Part shown: piece by piece, positions 63,450 through 64,000 of the stretch
Layout: each line of letters starts with the position of its first letter
Position numbering within the stretch: the stretch's first letter is position 1
Source of the DNA: CALRQJ02 sp943370285
Lineage (GTDB): Bacteria > Bacteroidota > Bacteroidia > Chitinophagales > Chitinophagaceae
Assembly: GCA_943370285.1 (NCBI GenBank)
Contig: CALRQJ020000019.1
Coordinates: 13,553 to 77,552, forward strand
Length of the DNA stretch: 64,000 nucleotides
Direction: 5' to 3'
Position numbers and translations under genes: made by a program
Notes under the pieces: model-generated
Seen by the model: the letters and a program-made list of their open reading frames with translations, nothing else
The model's database searches: none
Told to the model about the DNA's origin: nothing

Positions 63450-64000
63450 TTATTCTTTAATCAACTTTTGAGTTACAGCTGTTGTATCATTGGCTAATCG
63501 CAACTCATACACACCGCTTGGTATAGTACCAATGTTAATCGTTTGTGTTGCATTGGTACCATTGTGCTGAATACTTCTATTCATCACTTGCTGACCCAAT
63601 TGGTTGAACAGACTTACCGTATAATTACCTTTGGCTAAACCGGATAACTCAAGGTTGATTTGATCGCCTTTAACAGGGTTTGGATATAGGGTAACTTTTG
63701 TTCCTTTTGTATTTAATCTTACTACAACAATACTGCTGTACTTCACATCGCCATTTAAGCTAATCGCTTTGATGCGGTAGTAGTTTGCTCCACTAAATGG
63801 CGTAACATCGAAGAAGTTGTAGCTGTTCGTTGTGCCCGACTTAGCTGCTGAAGTATTTACTTTTACGAAGTTGGTGCCGTTGGCAGATTTCTCAACTTCG
63901 TACTGTTGCATTCCGCTTTCGCTTTGGGTATTCCATTCTACACTGATACCACTGTTTTGCTGGTATGCTTTAACATTGGTTAATGTTACCGGTAAACTTG
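63450..64000 (-). CDS. T9SS surface protein, C-terminal end (gene continues past the window)
   Basis: The frame is open to the window edge; the internal ATG at 63911 is not the start. Visible are LPVTLTNVKAYQQNSG, EWNTQSESGMQQYEVEKSANGT, YYRIKAISLNGDVKYSS and the T9SS type A sorting domain LYPNPVKGDQINLEL to VTQKLIKE. These about 180 residues match the C-termini of the 2442-aa and 1072-aa proteins very closely, with many identical codons. Domains upstream are unseen. Two PIDGG genes follow it. Confidence 0.85.
   Translation of the reverse strand, partial: SLPVTLTNVKAYQQNSGISVEWNTQSESGMQQYEVEKSANGTNFVKVNTSAAKSGTTNSYNFFDVTPFSGANYYRIKAISLNGDVKYSSIVVVRLNTKGTKVTLYPNPVKGDQINLELSGLAKGNYTVSLFNQLGQQVMNRSIQHNGTNATQTINIGTIPSGVYELRLANDTTAVTQKLIKE

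Overview
The window looks like chromosome from a Bacteroidota bacterium, most likely family Chitinophagaceae or a near relative. The signs are type IX secretion (T9SS) type A C-terminal sorting domains on several proteins, a SusC/SusD pair, a hybrid two-component system, TTTG/TAnnTTTG-like promoters and AT-leaning codon use. The family-level placement is inference.

Layout: (1) 1-4191, plus strand: a 5'-truncated, frameshifted T9SS beta-propeller surface protein. (2) 4249-10497: smc, a DnaJ-domain membrane protein, a GH1 beta-glucosidase and a small secreted protein. (3) 10498-24516: a repeat-rich accessory region with two very large T9SS surface proteins (2442 and 1072 aa), each followed by a small secreted protein ending in a PIDGG-hydrophobic-basic C-terminus. 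(4) 24517-28084: a tyrosine phenol-lyase gene, a zeta-toxin gene with an overlapping 50-codon partner, and a UPF0175 antitoxin whose PIN toxin is cut short by repeat DNA. All are embedded in composite intergenic repeats. (5) 28085-62297, all minus strand: a large polysaccharide utilization locus (PUL). It encodes a GH16, an SGNH esterase, a beta-helix protein, five Cys-type sulfatases, a formylglycine-generating enzyme, a hybrid two-component regulator, a GH2 beta-galactosidase, SusC/SusD, a T9SS-exported GH128-like enzyme and a GH43. It runs on into galK-galT-galE and an Na+/galactose symporter. (6) 62552-64000: two more PIDGG proteins downstream of a third T9SS giant, which leaves the window.

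The PUL reads as a complete route for a sulfated beta-galactan. HTCS senses fragments; GH16 and GH128-like enzymes cut chains; SusCD imports oligomers; sulfatases matured by the local FGE remove sulfate; GH43 and GH2 release galactose; the SGLT-type symporter takes it up and the Leloir enzymes GalK, GalT and GalE feed it into glycolysis. No gene for 3,6-anhydrogalactose release or catabolism was recognised, so a beta-1,3-galactan fits better than agar or carrageenan.

Two things look least described. One is the recurring pairing of a T9SS giant with PIDGG-tailed small proteins. The other is the modular intergenic repeats, which carry terminator hairpins, supply the C-terminal tails of the small proteins and have destroyed a toxin gene. 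No rRNA, tRNA, CRISPR array, insertion sequence or origin was recognised.
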